A stretch of 13,155 nucleotides of DNA from JALEGB01 sp038530925 (GCA_038530925.1 JBCBCG010000120.1:1-13155); one strand, 5' to 3'. Shown: positions 1-7,356, counted from the stretch's first letter. A program made the numbers and translations. Notes: a model not told the origin generated them from the sequence alone.

Positions 1-122
1 AACATCCGCGCGATCGGACCGTCTTGGCTGAGCAACGCGTCCTGACCCACGACGTCCGCGAGCGCTTTGGGCCGCAGCCGCTCCGCCAGCGGCGAGGCCG
101 GCGCGACGGCGAAGAGGTCGGC
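1..122 (-). pseudogene. rarA: RarA (MgsA) AAA+ ATPase, N-terminal fragment without start codon, running off the left edge
   Basis: Read on the minus strand from about base 122 down to base 3, the sequence translates as ADLFAVAP, then PLAERLRPKALADVVGQ, then a segment ending DGPIARM. This is the characteristic N-terminus of RarA/MgsA, the clamp-loader-like AAA+ ATPase of stalled replication forks, in which a PLAxRLRP...VVGQ block precedes the Walker A motif. The Walker motifs would lie beyond the window edge. The frame stays open upstream (LADPCGEKARRADLF) but has no ATG, GTG or TTG nearby, and from about base 123 the opposite strand encodes GDSL-esterase sequence instead. The start of rarA therefore seems to have been cut off by a rearrangement, or by an assembly misjoin. 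The family call is fairly secure because of the dense motif match; whether the gene is functional cannot be judged here. Confidence 0.7.
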
Positions 123-1586
123 GCGGCGAGCCTTCTCGCCGCAGGGGTCCGCCAGTTGGAAGCCGCCGGCGCCAAGAACATCGTCGTTTTCACCGTCCCA
201 AATACAGCGACCACTCCGAGCACACTGGACTCTGTCGCGGCGGCCGACACGCCTCAGGAAGCGGCAGCGATCGCGATCGGGGCCGAGCAGCTCGGCATTG
301 CCTATAACGACGCGCTTGAGAGCGCTTTATCGCGCACCAACGCCGTCCTGTTCGATCTTGGCAAGCTGACGGACGCCGCTTTAGCTGAGCCAGGCCGCTT
401 CGGCTTCACACAAACTGGCCAGGTTCAAGATGGGGATGGCGTACTGGAGGGCGTCGCATGTCCAACCAGCAGCGACCCGGAAGTCAATTCACTCGTCTGT
501 CTCGAAGGCGTCACCGCGTTTCCGGAAGAAGATGACGTGTTCCTCTTCGCCGACGGCGTGCACCCCACCGCCGAAGGCCATGCGATCATCGCGCAGGCCC
601 TGCAGTCCCTTTTCGTAAGCGCGAACGACACGGCGCGCACCATGGAGACGATGTTGACCGTGCAGCGCCAGCGCGAGCTGTGGCGCGAGGAGCGGTTGCG
701 TCCCTCGGCGCTCTATACGCTTTCGCCCGAGGGCGGCTGGGTGAAGCGCGCCGACGGCGACGTGCAAGCGCGCATCGTCGGCGGCTACAATAGCGCGGAG
801 GGCGACGCGCTCGATCCGCTCTACAGCAGCGGCGAGGGCGATGAAGTCTCCGGCACGCTCGCCATCGACGCTCTGGTCGGCCAAAGCAGCCTCTTCGGCG
901 GCGAAGTCGGCGTGCATAGCGGCGAGGTTGATTTCACCAACAGCAACGCCTCATGGACGTCCGTCCACGCTGGTCTCTTCGGCATGTCCGCCTTTAGCGA
1001 GTATTTCCATCTGAATGGCGCGCTCGGTGTGGAGGTGGTCTATTTCGACGACATCGAACGCAGCGTGACGCTCGGCGCCGCAAGAGAGACTTACTCAGGC
1101 GACACCGAAGCCTTCCGCTTCTACGCGCGGGCGGGCCTTGGCGCGACCATCCCCCTCAGCGAAAGCGCGACCCTGACGCCGGACGCGGCGATTTCCTTCA
1201 ACCGGATGGATCTCGAAGCCTATGAGGAGGATGACGGTCCGGCGAGCTTCGCGTATGGCGACAATGAGATCCAGTCGACCCGCGGGATCCTGGGCCTTAC
1301 GCTCGCGGCTGCGCCGCAAAGCCTGCCCGGCTGGGGCTTTTCGCTCCGCGGCGCGTATGAGCATGAATTCGATGATGAGCGCCATGAGATCGAGATCGGC
1401 TCGGATGAAGGCAAGCTCGGCGTGCTGACGCTGGAGCGGATCGACGACAGCTACGCCGTGGTCTCCGGCCGCATCACCCGCGCCGTGGGCGCCACCGGCG
1501 CGCTCAGCCTCGGCGCGGCGACGACGCTGCCCGAGGAAGGCGAAACCGGCTACGCCGGCTCGATCGAATTCTCACTCGGCTTCTGA
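24..1586 (+). CDS. GDSL/SGNH esterase with C-terminal autotransporter beta-barrel, 5'-truncated
   Basis: The frame opens with a TTG at 24, but its first ~33 codons are antisense to rarA and arginine-rich. Recognisable homology starts near base 123 (AASLLAAGVRQLEAAGAKNI). Residues ~35-200 are the distal part of an SGNH/GDSL hydrolase domain, ending in block V, FADGVHPTAEGH, with the presumed catalytic Asp177 and His180. The block I serine (GDS) and the signal peptide are missing. Residues ~230-520 look like an autotransporter beta-domain: alternating aromatic and polar strands, Gly-rich turns, and a final IEFSLGF ending in Phe as expected for outer-membrane barrels. Intact family members are outer-membrane-anchored esterases or lipases. 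As it stands the product lacks the export signal and nucleophile and is probably non-functional. Two cysteines (146, 159) flank a loop in the esterase part. Confidence is high for the family and low for the stated start. Confidence 0.75.
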   Translation: MAEQRVLTHDVRERFGPQPLRQRRGRRDGEEVGAASLLAAGVRQLEAAGAKNIVVFTVPNTATTPSTLDSVAAADTPQEAAAIAIGAEQLGIAYNDALESALSRTNAVLFDLGKLTDAALAEPGRFGFTQTGQVQDGDGVLEGVACPTSSDPEVNSLVCLEGVTAFPEEDDVFLFADGVHPTAEGHAIIAQALQSLFVSANDTARTMETMLTVQRQRELWREERLRPSALYTLSPEGGWVKRADGDVQARIVGGYNSAEGDALDPLYSSGEGDEVSGTLAIDALVGQSSLFGGEVGVHSGEVDFTNSNASWTSVHAGLFGMSAFSEYFHLNGALGVEVVYFDDIERSVTLGAARETYSGDTEAFRFYARAGLGATIPLSESATLTPDAAISFNRMDLEAYEEDDGPASFAYGDNEIQSTRGILGLTLAAAPQSLPGWGFSLRGAYEHEFDDERHEIEIGSDEGKLGVLTLERIDDSYAVVSGRITRAVGATGALSLGAATTLPEEGETGYAGSIEFSLGF

Positions 1587-1711
1587 GACTTGGAAGATGA
1601 AGGGCGCTGCTGCGTGAGCGGCGTCCGTTCATGGCGTCACTTGGAGTTTTATTCACAGATTGCGGTCGCTCGACATCAAACAACCGTTCAAAATAAAATA
1701 AATGACGTCCG

Positions 1712-2059
1712 GTGTTGGTCTGTGCGCCGGTTTCGCTCGCATCTGTAGAGGTGTTTTTCAAGACGCGGATTCGCGAGGCCGTGATCGGCGAAACGAGCGT
1801 CTCGACCTTTGAGCGCTCTCTCGAGCGTTGGACGAAGGACGCCAGCGTCAACATGCTCATCGGCTGGACGACTTTGGCCGGCGCCTTTGGACTGACCATT
1901 CTCGGGGTCTTGATTTCGAGAGGGAGGAACGGCGCCAGCCCGACCGAGAAGGGGAGGGCCCTTGGCTTTGGATGGGCGGCGTGGATGCTGATCGGCGGAA
2001 TCACCCACCCCCATTTTGGCGGCGGGATACGCAGCTGTGCGCGCTTTGCAAACCGATGA
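1712..2059 (+). pseudogene. Decayed membrane-protein remnant, unassigned
   Basis: A frame from a GTG at 1712 reads like real protein with GC-rich third positions: an amphipathic stretch (FKTRIREAVIGETSVSTFE), a likely transmembrane helix (VNMLIGWTTLAGAFGLTILG), a basic loop, and a second hydrophobic segment (FGWAAWMLIGGITHPHFGGG). There is no ribosome binding site before 1712. Sequence quality drops after HPHFGGG; a shift into the third frame gives ALQTDDGAARIPVRAWR before a stop near 2095, so a frameshift is possible. I do not recognise the family. The pattern would fit an inner-membrane polysaccharide polymerase or ligase type of protein, which is speculation prompted by the exopolysaccharide kinase at the far end of the window. 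The rest of 1587-2220 shows no gene I can support, although a short hydrophobic frame occurs around 2127-2205. Confidence 0.35.
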
Positions 2060-2220
2060 CGGAGCGGCGCGCATTCCCGTGCGGGCATGGCGCTAGCCCT
2101 CCTCATTGCGCCTTTATCCGACGGAACTGGGCTTTAGCAGTCGGCGCGTCGCTCAGTTTCCTCGCCATGCTGGTTTTCACCGGTGCGTTATCCTCCACTC
2201 GTTGAGAGGCGCGGCATGCC

Positions 2221-2658
2221 TCACCGCGGCGCCTTCGACAGGCGTTTCGTCGAGAGGATTAGGCTGGTTTCGCTGCGCGAGACGCCTTCGATCATGCGGA
2301 TCTCGTTCAAGACCGCGTCGAGATCGCTGGGCGTCTCAGCGCTGATCTCCACGATCAAATCCCAGCGGCCATTGGTGCTGTGCACCGCATCGACGCCGGG
2401 CCGGCGCGAGAGCTGCGAGACGACGCGGCTGGCGCCGCGGCCCTCGATCTCGAGCATGGTGAGCCCGCGCATCCCGCGATCCTCGAGATCTTCGCGCATC
2501 ACCAGCGTATAGCCGACGATCTCGCCGCTTTCTTCGAGTTTCGTGAGCCGCGCCCGGGCCGTCGCGCGCGTCACGCCGAGCGCCGCGGCGAGGCTTGAGA
2601 GCGGCGTGCGGCTGTCGCGGCGCAGCTCTGCGATCAGGCGCCGATCAAGATCGTCCAT
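2221..2658 (-). CDS. Lrp/AsnC-family transcriptional regulator
   Basis: The 145-residue product has the usual Lrp/AsnC size and order. An N-terminal winged helix-turn-helix (MDDLDRRLIAELRRDSRTPL, then SLAAALGVTRATARARL at about residues 22-38) is followed by a RAM effector and oligomerisation domain with the GVDAVHSTNGRWDLIVEI core. I chose ATG 2658 because it begins the canonical MDxLDRRLI start and has AGAGG nine bases upstream; a GTG at 2694 would add 12 atypical residues. The gene is divergent from the arginase gene with 159 bp between start codons. This is the standard arrangement for an amino-acid-responsive regulator of arginine or ornithine catabolism (ArcR/PutR-like), so the neighbouring enzymes are the likely targets, with arginine or ornithine as plausible effectors. 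The assignment of targets is inference. Confidence 0.9.
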   Translation of the reverse strand: MDDLDRRLIAELRRDSRTPLSSLAAALGVTRATARARLTKLEESGEIVGYTLVMREDLEDRGMRGLTMLEIEGRGASRVVSQLSRRPGVDAVHSTNGRWDLIVEISAETPSDLDAVLNEIRMIEGVSRSETSLILSTKRLSKAPR

Positions 2659-2817
2659 GCCAGAGCGCCTCTCGCTCGCCGCCGCGTCCAACACTCAATA
2701 TGAGCAATCAAATACATCAATTCGGCTAACAAAGAAGCGATTCGCGCGATTCGCCGGCTTCCGATCGACCGGATTTTTACCCGATCATCCTTTCATCGTC
2801 GTCGAAGGAGAGCCGAA
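2659..2817. promoter_or_regulatory. Divergent control region between the Lrp-type regulator and arginase
   Basis: This is the only place both promoters can lie. It contains an AT-rich island at about 2695-2730 in otherwise GC-rich DNA, including two ATCAA copies separated by four bases (ATCAAATACATCAA), and a perfect tandem 9-mer at 2737-2754. AT-rich tracts in regulator-target gaps are typical for Lrp-family binding, but I cannot derive a consensus from one copy. I could not identify convincing -35/-10 boxes for either gene. A strong ribosome binding site, AAGGAGA, lies six bases before the arginase ATG. Confidence 0.5.
2737..2754. repeat. Perfect tandem 9-mer GCGATTCGC x2 in the arginase upstream region
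   Basis: Two exact, head-to-tail copies of GCGATTCGC occur with no spacer, about 65 bp upstream of the arginase ATG. Each unit is itself near-palindromic (GCGA-T-TCGC), so the element could serve as a double binding site for a dimeric regulator. No function is established. Confidence 0.6.
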
Positions 2818-3756
2818 ATGCATCGGAGCCGCCGCTGCGCGCTGCTGGGCGCGCCTGTGCAGGAAGGCGTCGCCCAGCGCGGCTGTCTCATGGGGCCGGC
2901 GGCCTATCGCACCGCGGGTCTGGCCGAGGCGCTGGAGGCGCTCGGGCATGAGGTCCGCGATCTCGGCGACGTTGCGCCGGCTCCGGGCGAGCCTCTTCCC
3001 GCCCATCCGAACGCCGCGCTGAAGGATCTCGGCCGCATCGCCGCATGGACGCATGCGCTGCACGCCGCCTCCTACGCCGCCGCTGCGGACGGCGCCTTTC
3101 CGATCATCTTGGGCGGCGACCATAGCCTCGCCATGGGCGCGCTCTCGGGCCTGGCGCGCCGCGCGGCGGAGGAGGAGCGGCCGTTCTTTCTCCTCTGGCT
3201 CGACGCGCATCCGGACATCCACACGCTGGAAAGCTCGACCTCCGGCAATCTCCACGGCGTGCCCATCGCGTATCTGACCGGTGAGCCGGGCTTCGCGCCG
3301 TGGCTGCCGACGCCGCCAGCCCCGCTCGACCCGGCGCGGATCGCGATGATGGGGATCCGCTCGGTGGATCCGGCCGAGCAAGAACGCCTCGCCGCGCGCC
3401 CGATCACCGTCCATGACATGCGCGCCATCGACGAGTTCGGCGTCGTCAGCCTCCTCCGCCCGTTTCTTGAGACGGTGCGCGCCGCCGATGGCTGGCTGCA
3501 TGTGACGCTGGATGTCGATTTCCTCGATCCGGAAATCGCGCCGGGCGTCAACACGACCGTGCCCGGCGGCGCCAGTTATCGCGAGGCGCATCTCATCATG
3601 GAGCTGGTGCATGACAGCGGCCTCGCCCGCTCGCTCGATCTCGTGGAGCTGAACCCGTTCCTCGATGAGCGCGGCAAGACCGCCCGGCTCATGACCGACC
3701 TCGCCGCCTCGCTGCTCGGCCGCCAAGTGCTCGGCCGACCGACCCGCTCCGCCTAG
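2818..3756 (+). CDS. rocF: Arginase
   Basis: This enzyme hydrolyses L-arginine to L-ornithine and urea in the cytoplasm using a binuclear manganese centre. The 312-residue product carries the whole ureohydrolase metal set: GGDHS (His102), DAHPDIHT (Asp129, His131, Asp133) and LDVDFLDP (Asp232, Asp234), plus SGNLHGVP and VELNP (Glu277), which surround the arginine guanidinium and active site in arginases. The second motif reads DAHPDIHT rather than the commoner DAHADxNT, still keeping all metal ligands. The start is ATG 2818, preceded by AAGGAGA at six bases. Ornithine cyclodeaminase follows 54 bp downstream on the same strand, so the product ornithine would be passed on to proline. Agmatinase or another ureohydrolase is the main alternative, but the ornithine cyclodeaminase neighbour favours arginase. 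The name arcA/argI would be equally acceptable. Confidence 0.93.
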   Translation: MHRSRRCALLGAPVQEGVAQRGCLMGPAAYRTAGLAEALEALGHEVRDLGDVAPAPGEPLPAHPNAALKDLGRIAAWTHALHAASYAAAADGAFPIILGGDHSLAMGALSGLARRAAEEERPFFLLWLDAHPDIHTLESSTSGNLHGVPIAYLTGEPGFAPWLPTPPAPLDPARIAMMGIRSVDPAEQERLAARPITVHDMRAIDEFGVVSLLRPFLETVRAADGWLHVTLDVDFLDPEIAPGVNTTVPGGASYREAHLIMELVHDSGLARSLDLVELNPFLDERGKTARLMTDLAASLLGRQVLGRPTRSA

Positions 3757-3810
3757 CCAGCTAAGAAGAGCCCGCGTCACGTGACGCATTTTCGAAGAAG
3801 GAGACCGACC

Positions 3811-4920
3811 ATGGCCGCCGCTTCACCCTTGCCGGACGCCGCCGCGCTACACGACGCTATGACGCCCCATCTCGCGCCGGGCGAACGCGCCATCGTGCCC
3901 TTCGTCAGCGTCGACAACATGATGCGTCTCGTCCACGCCATCGGCGTCGAGACCTTCCTGACCGAACTCGCCGCTTACATCGAGGCCGATTTCAAACGCT
4001 GGGAGCGCTTCGACAAAACGCCGCGCATCGCCTCGCATTCCGCCGAAGGCGTGATCGAACTGATGCCGACATCCGACGGCGCGACTTATGGCTTCAAATA
4101 TGTGAACGGCCATCCGAAGAACGCCAAAGAAGGGCTGCAGACCGTCACCGCCTTCGGCGTCCTCTCCGATGTGGACAGCGGCTATCCGATGCTGATCACG
4201 GAGATGACCATCCTCACCGCGCTGCGCACTGCGGCGACCTCGGCGATGGCGGCCAAGCATCTGGCGCCCGAAGGCGCCGCGCAGATGGCTCTGATCGGCG
4301 CCGGCGCGCAATGCGAGTTCCAGGCGCTCGCCTTCCGCGCCCTGCTCGGGATCAGCTCGGTGAAGATTTACGACATCGATGGCGCGGCGACGCGCAAAGC
4401 CGCCGCGAACCTCGCCCCCCTCGGCTTCGAGGTGACGCCTTGCGCCAGCGCGGAGGCGGCGATCGAGGGCGCGGACATCATCACGACCTGCACCGCCGAC
4501 AAACAATACGCCACCATTCTCACCGACAACATGGTCGGCGCCGGCGTGCACATCAACGCGATCGGCGGCGACTGCCCGGGCAAGACCGAGCTGCACGCCG
4601 ACATTCTGCGCCGCTCCGCGATCTTCGTCGAATATCCCGAGCAAACGCGGATCGAAGGCGAGATCCAGCAGCTGCCGGCGGATCATCCGGTCACCGAGCT
4701 TTGGCGCGTGATCGCAGGGCTCGAGACCGGCCGCGCCGGGCGCGATCAGATCACGCTCTTTGACAGCGTCGGTTTTGCGATCGAGGATTTTTCAGCGCTC
4801 CGCTACGTGCGCGACAAGGTGCGCGATACCGCGCTTTTTCAAGAGCTGGACCTCTTGGCCGATCCGGACGATCCGCGCGATCTCTTCGGCATGCTGCAGC
4901 GCGCGAAGCCCGAGCGCTGA
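3811..4920 (+). CDS. ocd: Ornithine cyclodeaminase
   Basis: This enzyme converts L-ornithine to L-proline and ammonia with tightly bound NAD+ that is reduced and re-oxidised in the cycle; it belongs to the mu-crystallin/OCD family. The 369-residue product shows the family landmarks in order: YGFKYVNGHPKN (about 93-104), SGYPMLITEMTILTALRTAA (substrate region, about 123-142), the dinucleotide-binding GAGAQ at 163-167, followed by a beta strand ending in Asp (VKIYDID), and NAIGGDCPGKTELH (249-262), whose Asp254 corresponds to the catalytic aspartate of characterised enzymes. ATG 3811 is chosen over GTG 3781 because AAGGAG sits seven bases before it and the extra ten residues are arginine-rich and unlike the family. 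It is very probably co-transcribed with arginase. Confidence 0.94.
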   Translation: MAAASPLPDAAALHDAMTPHLAPGERAIVPFVSVDNMMRLVHAIGVETFLTELAAYIEADFKRWERFDKTPRIASHSAEGVIELMPTSDGATYGFKYVNGHPKNAKEGLQTVTAFGVLSDVDSGYPMLITEMTILTALRTAATSAMAAKHLAPEGAAQMALIGAGAQCEFQALAFRALLGISSVKIYDIDGAATRKAAANLAPLGFEVTPCASAEAAIEGADIITTCTADKQYATILTDNMVGAGVHINAIGGDCPGKTELHADILRRSAIFVEYPEQTRIEGEIQQLPADHPVTELWRVIAGLETGRAGRDQITLFDSVGFAIEDFSALRYVRDKVRDTALFQELDLLADPDDPRDLFGMLQRAKPER

Positions 4921-4923
4921 CCG

Positions 4924-4956
4924 CCCGCGCGCGACGAAAAAGAACCGCGCGCCGGG
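4924..4956 (+). other. Stem-loop immediately after ocd
   Basis: CCCGCGCGCG (4924-4933) can pair with the CGCGCGCCGGG arm (4946-4956), giving ten base pairs with one bulged C and an A-rich 12-base loop. It starts four bases after the ocd stop codon. There is no T-run after the 3' arm, so it is not a textbook intrinsic terminator. It could act as a 3'-end stabiliser or partial terminator between ocd and the downstream secreted-protein gene. GC-rich inverted repeats are easy to find in such DNA, hence the modest confidence. Confidence 0.35.
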
Positions 4957-5015
4957 CGATGCGGGACGCTATCCCTCAAGCGCGGCGACTCTCGCCGCGA
5001 GAGGAGAAAGGCGCC

Positions 5016-5468
5016 ATGTGCGATGTGAGATCGAACAGCCGATGGTTCCGCGCCGCCGTCGCAGCGGCGACGCTGGCGCTTATGGCCGCGCCGCCCCCGC
5101 AGGCCGAGGCGCATCCCGGGCATAAGGACGCCGAAGTCGCCATCATCGGAACCGCGGCGCTCGATCATCCAACCGCTGCGGCGGAGATGCGGCTGCTGGT
5201 TACGAACCGATCCGAAGCGCCGGTGACGCTGCGCGGGCTGCGCGCGGCGGTCTCAGCGGAGATCACGATCGAGCGCGCGCGCGGCGAGAGTTGGGAGCGC
5301 GTGGACGCCTTGGAGGTCGGCCCGGGCGAGGAGATCCGACTTGAGCAGCCGGCCTATCGGGTGCTGGTCGAGACCCGCGCGCCGCAACGCTTCACCGAGG
5401 GCGGTCTCCTCTTGATCGTCGCCGCCTTCGACCCGCTCGGCGACATCACGGCGCATGACCGGCGCTGA
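5016..5468 (+). CDS. Small secreted protein, PCuAC-like, with predicted mature N-terminal His (HPGH)
   Basis: The 150-residue product starts with a classical Sec signal peptide: basic residues (SNSRWFR), a hydrophobic core (AAVAAATLALMAA), then a good signal peptidase I site, AEA before His33. The mature protein would begin HPGHKDAE, putting a histidine at position 1 and another at 4. The body (LLVTNRSEAPVTLRGL ... VGPGEEIRLEQPAYRVLVE ... LLIVAAFDPLGDITAH) has the strand pattern of the PCuAC copper-chaperone family (extracytoplasmic cupredoxin-like fold) but lacks that family's Met/His copper motif. I therefore call it only PCuAC-like. A metal role via His1/His4 is inference. ATG 5016 has AGGAG nine bases upstream; the longer GTG-type start at 4959 would bury the signal peptide. 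It lies 95 bp after ocd on the same strand and could be read from the same transcript. Confidence 0.65.
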   Translation: MCDVRSNSRWFRAAVAAATLALMAAPPPQAEAHPGHKDAEVAIIGTAALDHPTAAAEMRLLVTNRSEAPVTLRGLRAAVSAEITIERARGESWERVDALEVGPGEEIRLEQPAYRVLVETRAPQRFTEGGLLLIVAAFDPLGDITAHDRR

Positions 5469-5491
5469 CGAAGGCGCAGCGCGTTGATCGG

Positions 5492-7195
5492 TCACGCCCG
5501 GTGAACCGTAAGCTGCGGCGTTGGGATCACCCAGCCGTTCGTCAGGCTCACCTCGACCGCGATGCGGGTGAGCGCCTCGCAGAGATCTTCGTAAAGCGGC
5601 GCGGCGGCGCCGGCGAGGTCGGCTTCGAGCTCGAAATCGAGCGCTGACGCGCCAGCGGCGACCAAGAAGGCGTCGGTGGCGCGGATGTGCGCGCGGTCGA
5701 CGATCAAGGGTAGCTTCTCGCCGATATGGGCCTTCATCGCCTCGGGAATCGTCTTCAGCGCCAACTCCTGATGGCGGTAATCGAGCCCGAAGCGGATCGA
5801 GGCGCGGAAGCCGTGCGAAAGATTGGTCGGGTTCTGCTCCAGGAAGCCGGCGAGCGTGTAGGTCGCGATCGCGCCGCCCTCCTCGCGCACCTGAACCATC
5901 TCCGGGCTCTGAAAAATCACCTCGCCGAACACCTCGTCGCCGAGCAGAACCCAATCGCCCTCCTCGGTCGGGAACCAGGCCTCGCCCTCATCCATGGGCC
6001 GCGAATGCAGCCCGGTCAGCACGCGCGCCGGAATGGTGAAGGAGCCGCCGCGCAGCGCCGGGTTCACAAGATCGGTGTAGACGTCGAGCCGTTTGACGAG
6101 CCAAGGCGCGCCGTCGAACATCAACCGCTCGCCCTCTTGCACCGCGCCGAGATTGAGCAAGAGCGTGACCTGCTCGAAAATGCTCGGCAGCGAGCGCAGC
6201 ACCACCCAGCCGAGCGCGAGCAGCAGCAGGATCGTCATGCCCGTCAGCAGCCAATCATGGAAATAGTTGAACACGGTCAAAAGCGCGCCGAAAGAGGCGA
6301 TCACGGTCACGCCGTCGAAGAGGAGGGCGAAGAGCCGCGCCACCACCGTGCGGCTCCGCGTCGGTCCGAGCAGCGCCAGCGCGCCGCGTTTGACCAGCCT
6401 CAGCGTCAAAAACACGCCCGCGAAGGCCAGCACGCCGAGCAAAAGGTTGCGCCCGCGCTCTTGCACGAAGGATGAGAACGCCTCGCCGGTGGAGCGGCCG
6501 GGATCGAACGTGTCTGAACGGCGCAGCTCCAACTGACGCTCAGCCGCCGCGGCCTGATCCTCGGCCGCCTCGCGCCGCGCCGTCCAGGTCTCGCGCAAGG
6601 CGGTGAGCCGGGCGAGCGCTTCGCTTTCCTCCGGCGCGGCGTCGAGCATTGGGCGCAGCGTCGTCAGCGCGCGGACCGCGATCTCCCGCCGAGATTCGGC
6701 GTCGTCGAGGCTCTGCTCCAGCCGGGCGATGGCGCGGGCGTTCTCCGTCGCCGATTTGATCATCAAGAGGAACGGCTCCACCAAGGCCTCGATCTCGGCG
6801 TTGATGTCGAAGGCCGCGTCGGCGTCGCTGACCTCGTCGCTGGAGACGCCGGTGGCGAGCCCCTCGATTTGCCCGTTCAGCTCCGCGAGATCGGCGTTCA
6901 CCGCCTCCAACGCCTCTTTCAGCTCTTCGCTGTCGACGTCGTTCTCGGCCCGATCGAGCGCTGCGCGCAGCCGGTCGCGCTCTTCGGTCTTGGACGCTTC
7001 AGCCTCGAGAATGCTGTCGATGGCGCCGAGCGAGTCGCGGACCGCCTTGGCCTCGGCCTCGGCCGCCGCGCGCTCCTCCTCGGTCAGCGTCGGGGGCGGC
7101 GCGTCCTGAGCCGCGGCGGCGCCCACAGCGAGAAACGCACCGAGAAGCGCGCAGCCCACGATCTGCGCCGCGCGCAAGCCTCGCCGTCCAAGCAT
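5492..7195 (-). CDS. MscS-family mechanosensitive channel-like protein with large periplasmic coiled coil
   Basis: The 567-residue product has, in order: a signal peptide (hydrophobic core about 10-28, AAAAQ cleavage region); an Ala/Glu-rich, helical, probably coiled-coil periplasmic domain (about 35-225); three hydrophobic segments (about 251-269, 287-312, 315-335); an amphipathic, pore-like segment (SIFEQVTLLLNLG, 338-350); and a cytoplasmic MscS-like beta region followed by an alpha/beta tail. The beta region appears twice: 350-400 (VQEGERLMFDGAPW ... FTIPARVLTGLHSRP) and 411-460 (EGDWVLLGDEVFGEV ... FLEQNPTNLS), before GFRASIRFGLDYRHQ. ATG 7195 is preferred because AAGGA lies eight bases upstream; ATG 7204 overlaps that site. 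A role in osmotic or membrane-tension response is expected from the family; gating is unproven. It converges on the HPGH gene with 23 bp between stops. Confidence 0.75.
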   Translation of the reverse strand: MLGRRGLRAAQIVGCALLGAFLAVGAAAAQDAPPPTLTEEERAAAEAEAKAVRDSLGAIDSILEAEASKTEERDRLRAALDRAENDVDSEELKEALEAVNADLAELNGQIEGLATGVSSDEVSDADAAFDINAEIEALVEPFLLMIKSATENARAIARLEQSLDDAESRREIAVRALTTLRPMLDAAPEESEALARLTALRETWTARREAAEDQAAAAERQLELRRSDTFDPGRSTGEAFSSFVQERGRNLLLGVLAFAGVFLTLRLVKRGALALLGPTRSRTVVARLFALLFDGVTVIASFGALLTVFNYFHDWLLTGMTILLLLALGWVVLRSLPSIFEQVTLLLNLGAVQEGERLMFDGAPWLVKRLDVYTDLVNPALRGGSFTIPARVLTGLHSRPMDEGEAWFPTEEGDWVLLGDEVFGEVIFQSPEMVQVREEGGAIATYTLAGFLEQNPTNLSHGFRASIRFGLDYRHQELALKTIPEAMKAHIGEKLPLIVDRAHIRATDAFLVAAGASALDFELEADLAGAAAPLYEDLCEALTRIAVEVSLTNGWVIPTPQLTVHRA

Positions 7196-7356
7196 CGCGA
7201 TCATCCTTTCCGAGACGTGCGCCGGCCGCGCTTCCGCCAACAAAGCGCCGCCCCGCAGAGGGCGCGGCGTGCGACCGCGCTGCGATGCATGACCGCGCCG
7301 CGGCGACCGGCGCAAGCGCCTTCGGCGGCGCGGGGCCCCGGAAGCGGCGAGCGCGT

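Noticed and set aside
24..122. First ~33 codons of the autotransporter frame as a genuine N-terminus
   Set aside because: They are arginine-rich, lack a signal peptide, start with TTG without a ribosome binding site, and are exactly antisense to a strong RarA match.
1504..2106. 200-residue minus-strand frame across the gene-poor region
   Set aside because: Arg/Ser/Pro-rich with no domain pattern; it overlaps the autotransporter 3' end and runs antisense to the better membrane-protein remnant.
2057..2205. Small plus-strand ORF MTERRAFPCGHG... with a hydrophobic tail
   Set aside because: No ribosome binding site, no recognisable family, and 49 codons is within chance expectation in GC-rich DNA.
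5486..5509. Inverted repeat CGGT...ACCG between the convergent HPGH and channel genes as a terminator
   Set aside because: Only short interrupted pairing, overlaps the channel stop codon, and no T-run on either strand.
7205..7356. Several GC inverted repeats in the channel-LysR gap
   Set aside because: Short, imperfect and without T-tracts; expected by chance in this composition.
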